From the NCBI GenBank assembly GCA_003250355.1, contig QKGS01000040.1, forward strand, positions 1 through 64,000: 64,000 nucleotides of DNA, written 5' to 3'. A model generated the notes under the pieces. It searched no databases, was not told the DNA's origin, and was given only the letters and a program-made list of their open reading frames with translations. Both the position numbers and the translations under genes were made by a program. Source of the stretch: Bacteroidota bacterium (GTDB lineage Bacteria; Bacteroidota; Bacteroidia; Bacteroidales; SZUA-534). This document shows positions 18,173 to 27,794 of the stretch, piece by piece. Position 1 is the first letter of the stretch. The number at the start of each line of letters is the position of its first letter.

Positions 18173-19720
18173 TTAAGCTCCCCAGTTATCACGGTCAAGG
18201 CTTCGGTATTGAATAGCTTCAGCTAAATGGTGCGATTCAATATTTGTACTACTTTCTAAGTCGGCAATAGTTCGTGCAACTTTTAATATACGGTCGTAGG
18301 CTCGGGCACTAAGCCCTACCTTTTCCATTGCATTTTTAATAAGAGCTTGTCCTTGTGTGTTCAGGTCGCAATATTTACGAATAAGCTTAGTGGTCATTTG
18401 TGCATTGCAATGCATTCCGTTTATTTCCACAAAACGTTTTTGCTGAATATTGCGTGCTTTGGTAACACGCTCTCGAATGTTAACACTTGGTTCTAGTTGC
18501 TCTTTGCCTGAGAGTTTTTCAAACGGAACCGGTACTACCTCAATATGAATATCGATACGGTCAAGTAGTGGTCCCGATATTTTATTAAGGTACTTTTGCC
18601 TTATTCCGGGTGAGCAAACACACTCTTTATCGGGGTGGTTATAGTAACCGCAAGGGCATGGGTTCATACTTGCCACAAGCATAAAACTGGCCGGGTATTC
18701 TACCGTAAATTTTGCCCTTGAAATGGTTATTATTCGGTCTTCGAGTGGCTGTCGCATTACTTCAAGTACTGTTCGTTGAAATTCAGGAAGCTCATCAAGA
18801 AAAAGGACACCATTGTGCGATAGCGATATTTCGCCCGGCTGTGGATAAGCACCTCCTCCAACAAGTGCAACATCGGATATAGTGTGGTGCGGGCTGCGAA
18901 AGGGGCGGGTTAACATCAGTGATGTTTCTTTGTCTATTTTACCGGCTACCGAGTGTATTTTGGTGGTTTCAAGTGCTTCGTGCAATGTAAATGGAGGCAA
19001 TACAGACGGTACGCGTTTTGCCAGCATAGTTTTTCCGGCTCCCGGAGGCCCTATCATTATTATGTTATGCCCACCAGCAGCAGCTATTTCCATAGCTCGC
19101 TTTACATTTTCCTGTCCCCGAACATCGTTAAAATCGAATTCGGGGAATTTCAACCCTTCGCTGAACTCTTTACGAGTATCTATAAGGGTGGGTTCTATAA
19201 TATTTTCACCGTTAAGGTGTTCAATTACCTCTTTAATATTTTTTACCCCTAATACTTCAAGATCATTTACAACTGCTGCTTCACGCGCATTTGCCTTGGG
19301 CAAGATAAACCCTTTAAAACCTTCGGAACGGGCTTTTATGGCTATGGGTAAAACTCCTTTTATTGGTTGTAAGCTACCATCGAGCGATAGTTCGCCCATA
19401 ATGATATAGCGTTCTAATTCGGGGCAGTTTATTAAACCTGAGGCGGCTAACATACCTATGGCAAGGGGTAAATCAAATGCAGAACCTTCTTTGCGAATAT
19501 CGGCAGGAGCCATATTTATAACAGTTTTGAATGTCTGCATTTTGTAACCGTTGTTTTTAATGGCTGCATTTATACGGTGTTGGCTCTCTTTTACCGCACT
19601 GTCGGGTAGCCCAACCAAATTAAAATTTACCCCTGTCGATATGTTTACTTCTATTGTAATGGTAGTGGCATCGATACCAAAAACAGCACTTCCATAGGTT
19701 TTAACTAGTTTTTCGGGCAT
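18173..19720 (-). CDS. YifB/ComM-family Mg-chelatase-like AAA+ ATPase
   Basis: 515 residues, starting at ATG 19720 (MPEKLVKTYGSAVFGI). An upstream extension to 19870 would be hydrophobic and atypical for the family. The N-terminal ChlI-like domain has VEVNISTG-type residues and ADIRKEGSAFDLPLAIGML. The Walker A motif is GPPGAGKT at 224-231; Walker B is GVLFLDELPEF; the Cys-rich insert CPCGYYNHPDKECVCSPG follows, then the C-terminal helical domain (LSARAYDRILKVARTIADL). ComM-type proteins are hexameric helicases that promote branch migration during natural transformation in other bacteria. The role here is inferred from family. Confidence 0.92.
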   Translation of the reverse strand: MPEKLVKTYGSAVFGIDATTITIEVNISTGVNFNLVGLPDSAVKESQHRINAAIKNNGYKMQTFKTVINMAPADIRKEGSAFDLPLAIGMLAASGLINCPELERYIIMGELSLDGSLQPIKGVLPIAIKARSEGFKGFILPKANAREAAVVNDLEVLGVKNIKEVIEHLNGENIIEPTLIDTRKEFSEGLKFPEFDFNDVRGQENVKRAMEIAAAGGHNIIMIGPPGAGKTMLAKRVPSVLPPFTLHEALETTKIHSVAGKIDKETSLMLTRPFRSPHHTISDVALVGGGAYPQPGEISLSHNGVLFLDELPEFQRTVLEVMRQPLEDRIITISRAKFTVEYPASFMLVASMNPCPCGYYNHPDKECVCSPGIRQKYLNKISGPLLDRIDIHIEVVPVPFEKLSGKEQLEPSVNIRERVTKARNIQQKRFVEINGMHCNAQMTTKLIRKYCDLNTQGQALIKNAMEKVGLSARAYDRILKVARTIADLESSTNIESHHLAEAIQYRSLDRDNWGA

Positions 19721-20003
19721 AGTATGTAATTCTTTTCGGGTTGTTGAAAAGAGGAAAATACTATTTTTTTGATAAATAAAAAATAGGAATATTGATAATG
19801 CAGTAAAAAACAGATACAATAACACATTAGTAAAGGAGATAATAGTGCTGCAATTCGTTGTTTTTAACATAAGTAAAAAAAACGATATGGCTCAATTTTT
19901 TTAATGACTAAATATTTTGTACTTTTAGAATAAGTGAACCATAACATTTATTTCCAATTTTTATAATTGTGGGTAAATACTGCGGTTTCTTATTTTAAAC
20001 AGA

Positions 20004-23000
20004 ATGAAACAAATATTAACAGGTATATTATTATTACTTTTTGCCGGTAGCAATTTATATTCTACCAATTTTATCCCTTTTGAGCGGCTTGAATCGCACG
20101 AGGGGTTAAGTCTTGTAAAGGATATATACCGCGACGATAACGACTTTCTGTGGATAGCAACCGATGGGTTTGGTCTTAAGCGTTACGATTCGTACCAAAT
20201 GAAAAGCTTTGTTCATAACCCCAATGATCTGTTAAGCTTATCGAACGATAATGTTACCAAAATATTTGAAGACAGCCGTAAGAATCTATGGGTTGCAACA
20301 TTTTCGGGTTTAGACCTTTTTAACCGCAAAACTGAAAAATTCCATAATTATTTGAACTTTGAAGGGCGATCAACCGATTTTACAAGCCAGTATGTAAATG
20401 ATATAGTTGAAGATAATTATGGAAGGCTTTGGATAGCTTCGGGAAACGGTTTGTATGAATACCGATATGCTGAAGACACAATGGTATTCTACAAATTGCC
20501 ATTTGAAGACCCAAGACTTAGTAATTTAAAGAACCTTTCGCTCGATAAAGACGGAAATATCTGGATTTCATCAATTGCACCAACAGTTTGTAAATTTATA
20601 CCTGAATCACAGAAATTTGAGATATTTGAATTTGAAGAGTTATTAAACTTTACAATTACCTCAACAAGTGTATTAGTTGACAGCGACAACAAAGTTTGGT
20701 TAGGATTTGGTGGTTTTGGTTTAGCGATATTTGACCCTGTAACGGGTAAAACTAACTATGTAAGAAAGGACGAGAATGGCAAAGGATTGTCTAATGTTCT
20801 TGTAATGAGTATTGAAGAGTTTTATCAGGGGAAAATATATATTGCAACCGATCAGGGAGGTATCAATATTTTTGATAAGCAAACCAATAAGTTTACATAT
20901 ATAAACTCAAAAAATAAAAATGCCGGGAATCTTTCATCCGACGGAATATATTGTCTTTATAGAGATAGAGAAGGGATACTTTGGGTAGGAACTTCGCGCG
21001 GCGGGATAAATTTTTATAATCCAAAAAAGCATCGGTTCAACAATATGTTGGAAGCAAATAATATAAAAAGTTATTTTAGCAAAGGGGCAAATATTACACA
21101 CGGTGTAGTTGGTACATTTTTAGAAGATACCAAAGGGAATATTTGGATAGGTACTAATGGAGGAGGATTAAACAAATATAACCCCAAAACGGGAGATGTT
21201 AAAATATATACTACCCGCAATTCCGGATTAAGCACCGATATTATTGCCCGCCTGAGTGAAGATTCTAACGGCGATATATTAATAGCTACATGGCCCGAGG
21301 CGGTTCATAAATTAATAGTAAAAGAAGACCGCATTATTCAGCTTAACTTTATAAGCAACTATAAAGTAGGTTTTGTACATAATATACTTTGGTCTGTTAT
21401 GGTAGATAAGAAAGACCGAATATGGATTGACTTTTCTGAAGGACATGTAATAGTGTTAGATAAAAACAGGAATGAAATTGCAAAGCGTATTATTACTCCC
21501 GATCCGGTACATTATTTCAACGAATCGGGTTATATTAAGGAGGTTGACAAATACTACAACAATAATCCGGAAGGTATATTTTGGCTCAATGAAGCGACAA
21601 TGGAATTTGAGCCATTTATTGAACGTGGCGACATATTTTGTTTTAAACGCGATAGTAGGGGAAATTACTGGACAGGAACTTTAAAAAGCGGTGCTTTCTG
21701 TTATAACAATAAGGGGGAATTACTTTTTTCATTAAATACCGATAATGGCTTGTCGAATAATACGGTTTATGCTATTGAAACATCAGACGAAGGGGCTGTT
21801 TGGTTAGCAACGAATAACGGACTAAATGAGTTTTCTTATTCCGATTCTACAATATTCAGCTATTATGAATCGGACGGGTTGCAAAGCAATCAGTATTTTA
21901 TGCAGGCTTCACTTAAAACACGCAACGGGCAAATATTTTTTGGAGGCACTGAAGGCATTGACTATTTCTACCCCAAAGAGATACAGCGAAACAATTTCCT
22001 TCCCAAAGTACATTTGAACGAAATGCTTATAAGAAACAATAGTGGCGAAGAACAAAATGTACTTAGTGCGAATAGAGATACGGCTGATATTATCAGGCTT
22101 AGCTGGAATGAGAATAGAATTGTATTCAAGTATTTTGCCATTAACTATACCTTTCAGGAAAAAACCAGATACAAGTATAAACTTGCAGGTATTGACACCG
22201 ACGAGTGGATAATAACCGGTTTGCGACAAGCTACTTATACCAACTTAAAGCCCGGCAAATATACTTTTAGTGTAATGGCTTCCAATAACGATGGAATATG
22301 GAATAATGAAGTGGCGGAGATAAGTTTTGCAATAGAAGCACCATTTTGGCTACGAATATGGTTTTATTTTGTTTGTGTTTTAGTATTGGCATTTTTTGTT
22401 TATTTATCTATGCAGTGGAGAGAGCGTTCTTTAATTCGCGATAAGGAAAACCTTAGAAGAAATGTTCAGGAACGCACCCGTGTTATTGAGGCTCAGAAAG
22501 AAGAACTGGTGCGACACCGCAATGAGCTTAATATGCATAAAGAGAAGCTTGAAGATTTAGTAAAAGAGCGTACTAAAGAGCTTGAAGAGGCAAAAATAAA
22601 GGCTGAGAACTCTGATCGTTTAAAGTCGCATTTCCTTGCTAACTTGTCGCATGAAATACGTACTCCAATGAACGCAATAGTTGGCTTTTCAACATTGCTT
22701 AAAGACCCTCAATTTGAAAAAGAAGAGAAAAGAAGTTTCATTGACACCATTATCGACAATTCAAACTCTCTAATGGTATTGATAGAAGATATTCTCGACT
22801 TTTCACTCATTGAAGCCGGACAGCTAAGAATAAATATTGAGAGTTTCAGTATTATAGAATTGATTAAAGATGTTCATTCTACACATAGTATTAATGCAGC
22901 TTTAAAGCAAATAAATCTGAAAATAGTAAATGAGCTTAGCGAAGATTTAGAAATAAAATCGGACAAATATCGAATACGTCAGATACTTAATAATTTGGTA

Positions 23001-23720
23001 AGTAATGCTATTAAATTCACCAATGAAGGAACTATAAATATAGGAGTAAAGCTCGACGACGACATATTGAAAATGTATGTTCAGGATTCGGGTATAGGTA
23101 TTGATGAAAAGCAAAAGGAATATATATTCGGACAGTTTGTAAAGCTTGACCGCGACCAAACATCAAAACGAGGAATAGGACTAGGCTTGGCTATTAGCCG
23201 CAGGTTATCGAAACTGCTTGGCGGAAGCTTAACCGTAGAATCGGTTCCGGGTACAGGTTCTACTTTTGTGCTGGCTATTCCTATTGAATATATTAAGGTT
23301 GATAAAAAACAACAGGCGAAAGAGATAAAAAAAATAAACGAAAAGCCCGACTGGAATGGTAAACGAGTTTTGATAGTTGAAGACGAAGAGGATAATTATG
23401 TGTATTTACAAACTATATTATTGAAAACAAATGCACATATTACCATTGCAAAAGATGGGTTGGAAGCTGTAGAAATATTTAAAGCAAACAATAATTTTGA
23501 CTTGGTGCTTATGGATATAAAAATGCCCCGAATGAATGGGTATGAAGCCATGAGACAGATTAAAGCTATAAATCCCAATCAGATAATAGTAGCTCAAACC
23601 GCTTATGCTCAACCAAACGATGAAATAAAAATACGGGAACAAGGTTTCACAAATTATATAAGTAAACCAATAAGACCGAATGCTCTATTTGACTTATTGA
23701 GTTTATATTTCAATTCTTAA
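20004..23720 (+). CDS. Hybrid two-component sensor kinase with Reg_prop propeller, Y_Y_Y and receiver domains
   Basis: 1238 residues. A signal peptide precedes about a dozen Reg_prop repeats (e.g. DNDFLWIATDGFGLKRYD, REGILWVGTSRGGINFY), forming two beta-propellers, and a Y_Y_Y domain (about 703-783). One membrane span (783-804) and a coiled coil lead to HisKA with the phospho-acceptor H883 (LSHEIRTPMNAIVGF). The HATPase (about 985-1105) has GIGLGLAISRRL. The receiver (1119-1238) has phospho-acceptor D1171 (LVLMDIKMPRMNGYEA). Unlike classic Bacteroides HTCS proteins, it has no C-terminal AraC helix-turn-helix, so it must signal to another protein. The periplasmic part probably binds a glycan or other ligand. 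Its stop overlaps the convergent response regulator gene by 11 bp. Confidence 0.93.
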   Translation: MKQILTGILLLLFAGSNLYSTNFIPFERLESHEGLSLVKDIYRDDNDFLWIATDGFGLKRYDSYQMKSFVHNPNDLLSLSNDNVTKIFEDSRKNLWVATFSGLDLFNRKTEKFHNYLNFEGRSTDFTSQYVNDIVEDNYGRLWIASGNGLYEYRYAEDTMVFYKLPFEDPRLSNLKNLSLDKDGNIWISSIAPTVCKFIPESQKFEIFEFEELLNFTITSTSVLVDSDNKVWLGFGGFGLAIFDPVTGKTNYVRKDENGKGLSNVLVMSIEEFYQGKIYIATDQGGINIFDKQTNKFTYINSKNKNAGNLSSDGIYCLYRDREGILWVGTSRGGINFYNPKKHRFNNMLEANNIKSYFSKGANITHGVVGTFLEDTKGNIWIGTNGGGLNKYNPKTGDVKIYTTRNSGLSTDIIARLSEDSNGDILIATWPEAVHKLIVKEDRIIQLNFISNYKVGFVHNILWSVMVDKKDRIWIDFSEGHVIVLDKNRNEIAKRIITPDPVHYFNESGYIKEVDKYYNNNPEGIFWLNEATMEFEPFIERGDIFCFKRDSRGNYWTGTLKSGAFCYNNKGELLFSLNTDNGLSNNTVYAIETSDEGAVWLATNNGLNEFSYSDSTIFSYYESDGLQSNQYFMQASLKTRNGQIFFGGTEGIDYFYPKEIQRNNFLPKVHLNEMLIRNNSGEEQNVLSANRDTADIIRLSWNENRIVFKYFAINYTFQEKTRYKYKLAGIDTDEWIITGLRQATYTNLKPGKYTFSVMASNNDGIWNNEVAEISFAIEAPFWLRIWFYFVCVLVLAFFVYLSMQWRERSLIRDKENLRRNVQERTRVIEAQKEELVRHRNELNMHKEKLEDLVKERTKELEEAKIKAENSDRLKSHFLANLSHEIRTPMNAIVGFSTLLKDPQFEKEEKRSFIDTIIDNSNSLMVLIEDILDFSLIEAGQLRINIESFSIIELIKDVHSTHSINAALKQINLKIVNELSEDLEIKSDKYRIRQILNNLVSNAIKFTNEGTINIGVKLDDDILKMYVQDSGIGIDEKQKEYIFGQFVKLDRDQTSKRGIGLGLAISRRLSKLLGGSLTVESVPGTGSTFVLAIPIEYIKVDKKQQAKEIKKINEKPDWNGKRVLIVEDEEDNYVYLQTILLKTNAHITIAKDGLEAVEIFKANNNFDLVLMDIKMPRMNGYEAMRQIKAINPNQIIVAQTAYAQPNDEIKIREQGFTNYISKPIRPNALFDLLSLYFNS

Positions 23721-24405
23721 TTATCAGCCTGTAACCGGCACTGCGAATATTCTCTATTGTTAGGCTGTTATCTTTTTTCAGGTATTTTCGTATACGTGTC
23801 ATAAATACATCGAGGCTGCGACCATTAAAATAACTGTCGTCGCCCCAAACAGTAAGCAATAACTCATTACGGGGAATAAGTTTTTGAGGATTCTCAAAGA
23901 ACATATTAAGTAACTTGGCTTCGCGCTGAGTTAGTTTATGAATTTCATTTCCAAACAGCAAATTCAGATTATGGTAATCAAGCATAGTATTGCCGGCTTT
24001 AATCAGCGACAGTTCGGCAGTTAATTCTATAACTCTATTTCTCTTCAAAAAAACCTCAATTTTCAATTGCAACTCCTCTATACTGAATGGCTTTATAATA
24101 TAATCGTCGGCTCCCAGCGATAACCCTTTTATTCTGTCTTCAACCTGCGACTTTGCCGAAAGAAATATTATAGGTATATCTTTATTAATCTTGCGTATTC
24201 GTTCAGCAAGTTCATAACCATCCATTTTGGGTAGCATAATATCGAGTATACACAAATTGAAATCGGAATGGACAAAATTATTAATTGCCTCTGCTCCATT
24301 GGTATAGTGCGTTACGGTATAGCCAAGCTCTTCCAGATTATCTTTTGTTACAAATGCCAAAGTACTGTCATCTTCAACATATAATATTTGTATGTTTTTA
24401 CTCAT
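23710..24405 (-). CDS. OmpR/PhoB-family response regulator (RprY-like)
   Basis: 231 residues. The receiver domain has acidic pocket E11, D12, D13, phospho-acceptor D55 (CILDIMLPKMDGYE) and K in YIIKPFS. The C-terminal winged helix has TQREAKLLNMF, LLLTVWGDDSYFNGRSLDVFMTRIRKYL and SAGYRL. It lies downstream of the sensor kinase at 24586-25863 on the same strand. That kinase/regulator pair resembles RprX/RprY of Bacteroides. The 180-bp gap between the two contains a hairpin. The target genes are unknown. Confidence 0.92.
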   Translation of the reverse strand: MSKNIQILYVEDDSTLAFVTKDNLEELGYTVTHYTNGAEAINNFVHSDFNLCILDIMLPKMDGYELAERIRKINKDIPIIFLSAKSQVEDRIKGLSLGADDYIIKPFSIEELQLKIEVFLKRNRVIELTAELSLIKAGNTMLDYHNLNLLFGNEIHKLTQREAKLLNMFFENPQKLIPRNELLLTVWGDDSYFNGRSLDVFMTRIRKYLKKDNSLTIENIRSAGYRLIIKN

Positions 24406-24501
24406 GTTTAACCCGCATTATTTATTAGGTTTTCAAGATTATCATTAATCAATTATTAATCAGCACCTTTCTAATGCAACGCACTAGAGCGGGCTGAACC
24501 C

Positions 24502-24536
24502 AGATGGTTAATTGATGTTTTTCATTAACCATCTGT
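24502..24536. other. Stem-loop between sensor kinase and response regulator genes
   Basis: A perfect 12-bp inverted repeat (24502-24513 and 24525-24536, CAGATGGTTAAT) encloses an 11-nt loop. No T-tract follows on the minus strand, so it is not a typical terminator. It may modulate expression of the downstream regulator or be an mRNA processing site. Confidence 0.5.
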
Positions 24537-24585
24537 ATTGCTTCTATTTACCCTCATTATTTCAATTCTATTGCATAGTTCGGGT

Positions 24586-25863
24586 TTAAACAGTATCAAT
24601 AATAAAATTAAAGGTACTACCTTTACCTTGTTCGCTTTGTAATTCAATTTTCCAGCCATGTAAGCGGCATATTTCTTTTACATAAAACAGGCCTAGTCCA
24701 AAGCCTTTTATATTGTGAATGTCGCCGGTAGGAACACGAAAAAATTTATCGAATACCTTTTTGTGATATTTCTTTTCAATTCCTATACCTGTATCGGTAA
24801 TGGATAAGTATATTTTATTGCTCCGGTTATAGGTATTTATATAAATACTTAATTCATTGTGGCTGTATTTTATTGCATTATCGAGCAGATTGAGCAGTAT
24901 GTTGTTTATATGAAGTTTATCGGCAAGTATGTTTTTATGTTCGGCCGACAGTTCCTTGTGGATAACAATATTTTTGTCGGGGCGGTTGCTGTTTTCTTCA
25001 GAAAAAACCTCGTTTATTAGGTTGTGAATATCTATTTTTTCTTTTTCAATTATTGTTTTTGTTTTTTCAATGCGGGCAGCTTTCAGTACATTTTCAACCT
25101 GTGAGTTAAGTCGTTCGTTTTCCTGTTTTATAATAGATGCATAATTTAAAAACCGTTCGGGTATTTGGTCTTTATTGCTGTTCAATAACACATTGCAGGC
25201 AATACCTATCGACGATATAGGGGTTTTAAACTCATGAGTCATATTATTTATAAAATCTTTCTGTAACTCATTTAACTGTTTCTGACGATACGAGTTATAA
25301 ATAGCATAGGCAAAAAACGAAACTATTATGAGCAAGAAAAGCGAAAGAATAAGCCACAGTCTCATTTGTTTAAACAGGTAATATGTTTTACCCGATAGGT
25401 TTATACAAAAAAAGTAAGGAACATCAATATTTAAATCGGACACACAAGACTCCAAATCGCCTGTTTCAGTAATAAGATGCCCTGTTTCTGAGAATTTGCC
25501 TATGTATTCGAGTGTGTTAGTTTCACAGTTGTGGTTAGCCAGTTCGTATTCAATGTTTATTTCATTTTCGAAAAAGCTTTTAGTAATCAGGTGTTTTAAA
25601 GTAGCATTGCTATAAGTGCATGAAACATCTACTACATAGCACGACTCGGTAGTTTGTATTACAGGGTTTTGATAGCTTGTTTGGCAGTTGTTATATGCAT
25701 TAGTTTCGGCAGCCACTTGTTTCAGTGCCTGCCATATTTGCTCGTTAAGCTTACTTTGGTTCGAATTCCACACTGTAAACAGCCAGTATATTTGTATAAT
25801 AATGATACCCAGCAGGGAAATAGTTCCAAGTATTATTGTAAGGCGTATTTGTTTTACTCGCAT
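24586..25863 (-). CDS. Membrane sensor histidine kinase (RprX-like)
   Basis: 425 residues. Membrane spans at about 9-31 and 168-190 bracket a periplasmic domain with several Cys residues (NNCQTS, ESCYVVDVSC, NHNCETN, ESCVSD), which could form disulfides. HisKA has phospho-acceptor H210 (NNMTHEFKTPISSIG). HATPase motifs are NILLNLLDNAIKYS, ITDTGIGIEKK and GFGLGLFYVKEI. It precedes the OmpR-type regulator gene and should phosphorylate it. Confidence 0.92.
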   Translation of the reverse strand: MRVKQIRLTIILGTISLLGIIIIQIYWLFTVWNSNQSKLNEQIWQALKQVAAETNAYNNCQTSYQNPVIQTTESCYVVDVSCTYSNATLKHLITKSFFENEINIEYELANHNCETNTLEYIGKFSETGHLITETGDLESCVSDLNIDVPYFFCINLSGKTYYLFKQMRLWLILSLFLLIIVSFFAYAIYNSYRQKQLNELQKDFINNMTHEFKTPISSIGIACNVLLNSNKDQIPERFLNYASIIKQENERLNSQVENVLKAARIEKTKTIIEKEKIDIHNLINEVFSEENSNRPDKNIVIHKELSAEHKNILADKLHINNILLNLLDNAIKYSHNELSIYINTYNRSNKIYLSITDTGIGIEKKYHKKVFDKFFRVPTGDIHNIKGFGLGLFYVKEICRLHGWKIELQSEQGKGSTFNFIIDTV

Positions 25864-25927
25864 TTACGCAAGTTAGCAAAACCTGTTGTGTTGAAAAAGC
25901 TGATTAACGGTTTGTTAACAAATATGT

Positions 25928-26232
25928 TTACGAATATTCAACCTCTTCGCTAGCCCCGCACACAATAGAATATTTTCTTGTAGCATATTTAATTACTTCG
26001 GGTTTGCGACTAACTACGAATACAATATCAATAGTTCGTGCCACTGCCATCATGTAGGTAATGTCGTGCTTATCGAGCGATGAAAAGGCTTCATCGAGGA
26101 TAAGTACCGATGGTTTAGTGATAACAGCACGTACAAATGCTAATTTTTGCTTTTGTCCTTCAGAAAGGTCAATCCCGTTTTTACCTATTACCAAGTCGAG
26201 TTCATTATGGTGGTTTAAGCTTATAAAATTTG
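25928..26232 (-). pseudogene. C-terminal fragment of an ABC transporter ATP-binding domain, cut by an insertion element
   Basis: The frame runs out of the end of the adjoining insertion element and reads [16 protein letters not shown], then the ABC signature [18 protein letters not shown] and Walker [14 protein letters not shown], and stops at 25928. The Walker A half is absent and does not reappear on the far side of the element. The H-loop region reads FVVSRKPEV with no switch histidine. It resembles the exporter (peptidase/bacteriocin or lipid) class of ABC ATPases. It is a decayed remnant; the element insertion was accompanied by, or followed by, a deletion. Confidence 0.75.
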
Positions 26233-27091
26233 ATAGAGGTCAGTAGATAATTATCTTTAACCCCAATAAAATCAATGCTTCCATGAATCTATTTCAAGGA
26301 CAAAACCTTTTGGAGTTTGCTGATCGTTTTAAAACCGATGAGGATTGCGTGGAATACCTGGCGCATTTCAAATGGGAGACGGGCTATACCTGCATAAGGT
26401 GTGGGCATATGGGAAGCCAAAAAAGAAAGGACCATTCAAGGACCTGCAATAAGTGCAGCCATACCGAGTCAGCTACCGCAAATACCTTGTTTCATAAGGC
26501 TAAATTTGGGATACGTAAGGCGTTCTTCATATGTTTCGAAATGTCAACAACAACAAAAAGCTTATCTGTCAGCTATGTTGCAGAGCGCTTTAGCCTGACG
26601 GATAAAACCGCAAGATTATTCATGCACAAAGTCAGGGAGGCGATGAAGTCCAGTGGAAAATACCCCATAAAAGGTAAGGTACATGTAGATGAATTTGTAA
26701 TAGGTGGCAAGGAAGAAGGGAAAGTCGGTCGAAGTTATGACAGCAAAAAGAAAAAAGTTGTTTGTGCAGTTGAACTTACTGACGATGGAAAAGTAAAGCG
26801 TATGTATGCATTGGGTATAGACAACTATTCGTCCAAGGAGTTAAAAAAAACTATTTGAAAGACATATATCATCAGAAGCCCAGGTGACCACGGATATTTG
26901 GAAAGGTTACCGTCCTTTGATGACGGATTACAACATCGAGCAAGTAGAAAGTAATGGTGGCATGAATTTTGTTTTCGGATAAACCGATCACAGGTCAAAG
27001 GCAACGTTTTCAATAATATTATTGGCAGAATGGTCGCTGCCGACAAAATTTATCAGGCCGAATTGATATGCGGTTAACTACTTACCTCTAT
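26233..27091 (+). mobile_element. Degenerate IS1595-family insertion sequence
   Basis: It is bounded by imperfect inverted repeats: left ATAGAGGTCAGTAGATAA (26233-26250) and right, read inward, ATAGAGGTAAGTAGTTAA (27091-27074). It carries a single transposase gene of the IS1595 type. I could not find a convincing 8-bp target duplication (AT-rich flanks similar but not identical), consistent with an old or rearranged copy. It sits inside the remains of an ABC transporter gene. Confidence 0.8.
26283..27077 (+). pseudogene. IS1595-family transposase, broken by frameshift and internal deletion
   Basis: The N-terminus has the zinc ribbon typical of the family (CIRCGHMGSQKRKDHSRTCNKC). The first catalytic Asp is in VHVDEFVIGG. 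The frame breaks at a run of eight A around 26846-26853. Reading one base over continues as KKLFERHISSEAQVTTDIWKGY, which contains the second Asp. After ESNGGM the frame shifts again: the family C-terminus (NEFCFRINRSQVKGN ... KIYQAEL) is joined directly, leaving out an estimated 20-30 residues that include part of the active-site region. The protein cannot be functional. Confidence 0.82.
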
Positions 27092-27261
27092 AATTTTAAT
27101 GTAAGTTTTTTCATAATGTTTATATAAAGTAAAAAAACACCTATATCCTTACTCTTTCCGAGTGGCAATATTTTACATTTTGCAAATGTAGCTGATTATC
27201 CGAAATGCATCAAATTACATATAAGCTTTTGACACTATATAAAATGAATCTAAAGAATTAC

Positions 27262-27366
27262 AATTTAACACTTGTACCATTTTTTAATTTGAAATAGGGA
27301 TAGAGTTAATGATACAAAAGGCAAATCAGGTATTGAAAATTTTCATCCTCTGTATTAATAGGAACG
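27262..27366 (-). repeat. Relic copy of the upstream/5' region of a TonB-type receptor gene
   Basis: The segment beginning near TTAACACTTGTACC and including GATAGAGTTAATGATACA closely matches about 49010-49105, the 5' end and upstream of the outer membrane receptor gene at 46607-49015. No barrel coding sequence follows on the minus strand. The rest of the 27092-27551 gap shows no ORF that I trust, only the promoter of the toxin-antitoxin pair. Confidence 0.7.
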
Positions 27367-27501
27367 CTTCTGCCTCTAGTCAGGCAAGAATTACACTGAT
27401 AATTCACAGATTAAAAAGATACAATTGCCACAGATTACTATAATACTGCAATAAACATTTTATGTAATAAAAGCTAAAATACCCACTTAAACTGTCATAT
27501 A

Positions 27502-27533
27502 TTTGATAAGATTACCAATATTTGGTAACTTTG
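27502..27533 (+). promoter_or_regulatory. Promoter and probable autoregulatory operator of the parDE pair
   Basis: TTTG at 27502-27505 and TAACTTTG at 27526-27533 fit the Bacteroidota -33/-7 consensus with a 20-bp spacer. A palindrome, TTACCAA-TAT-TTGGTAA (27512-27528), fills the spacer and touches the -7 box. Binding there by the ribbon-helix-helix antitoxin would block RNA polymerase. The operator role is inference. Confidence 0.65.
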
Positions 27534-27551
27534 TGATATAATACTTCAACA

Positions 27552-27794
27552 ATGGGTAAAAACACTTCAATATCATTAGGTTCACACTTTGAGCAGTTCA
27601 TAAGCTCGGCTGTAGAATCAGGCAAATACAGTTCTGCAAGTGAAGTTGTACGCTCTGCATTAAGACTCCTTGAGAATGAAGAAATAAAACTCAAGGAATT
27701 AAGAACAGCCCTTAAGGAAGGTGAGAACAGCCCGATGACAGAAAACTTTAATGCAGAAAACCACCTTGCTGATTTGCATAAGAAATACTTATAA
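27552..27794 (+). CDS. parD: ParD/CopG-family antitoxin
   Basis: 80 residues: an N-terminal ribbon-helix-helix (NTSISLGSHFEQFISSAVESGKYSSASEVVRSALRLLE) followed by a charged toxin-binding tail (NFNAENHLADLHKKYL). It neutralises the ParE toxin and usually represses the shared promoter. It overlaps the toxin start by one base (TAATG). The island location, next to a dead insertion sequence, suits an acquired module. Confidence 0.92.
   Translation: MGKNTSISLGSHFEQFISSAVESGKYSSASEVVRSALRLLENEEIKLKELRTALKEGENSPMTENFNAENHLADLHKKYL

Noticed and set aside
18882..19409. 175-codon open frame antisense to yifB
   Set aside because: Fully contained within conserved ATPase coding sequence; no recognisable motif.
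26233..27091. Target-site duplication of the IS1595-type element
   Set aside because: The flanks (AAAATTTG and AATTTTAA) are both AT-rich but not a direct repeat, so no duplication is claimed.
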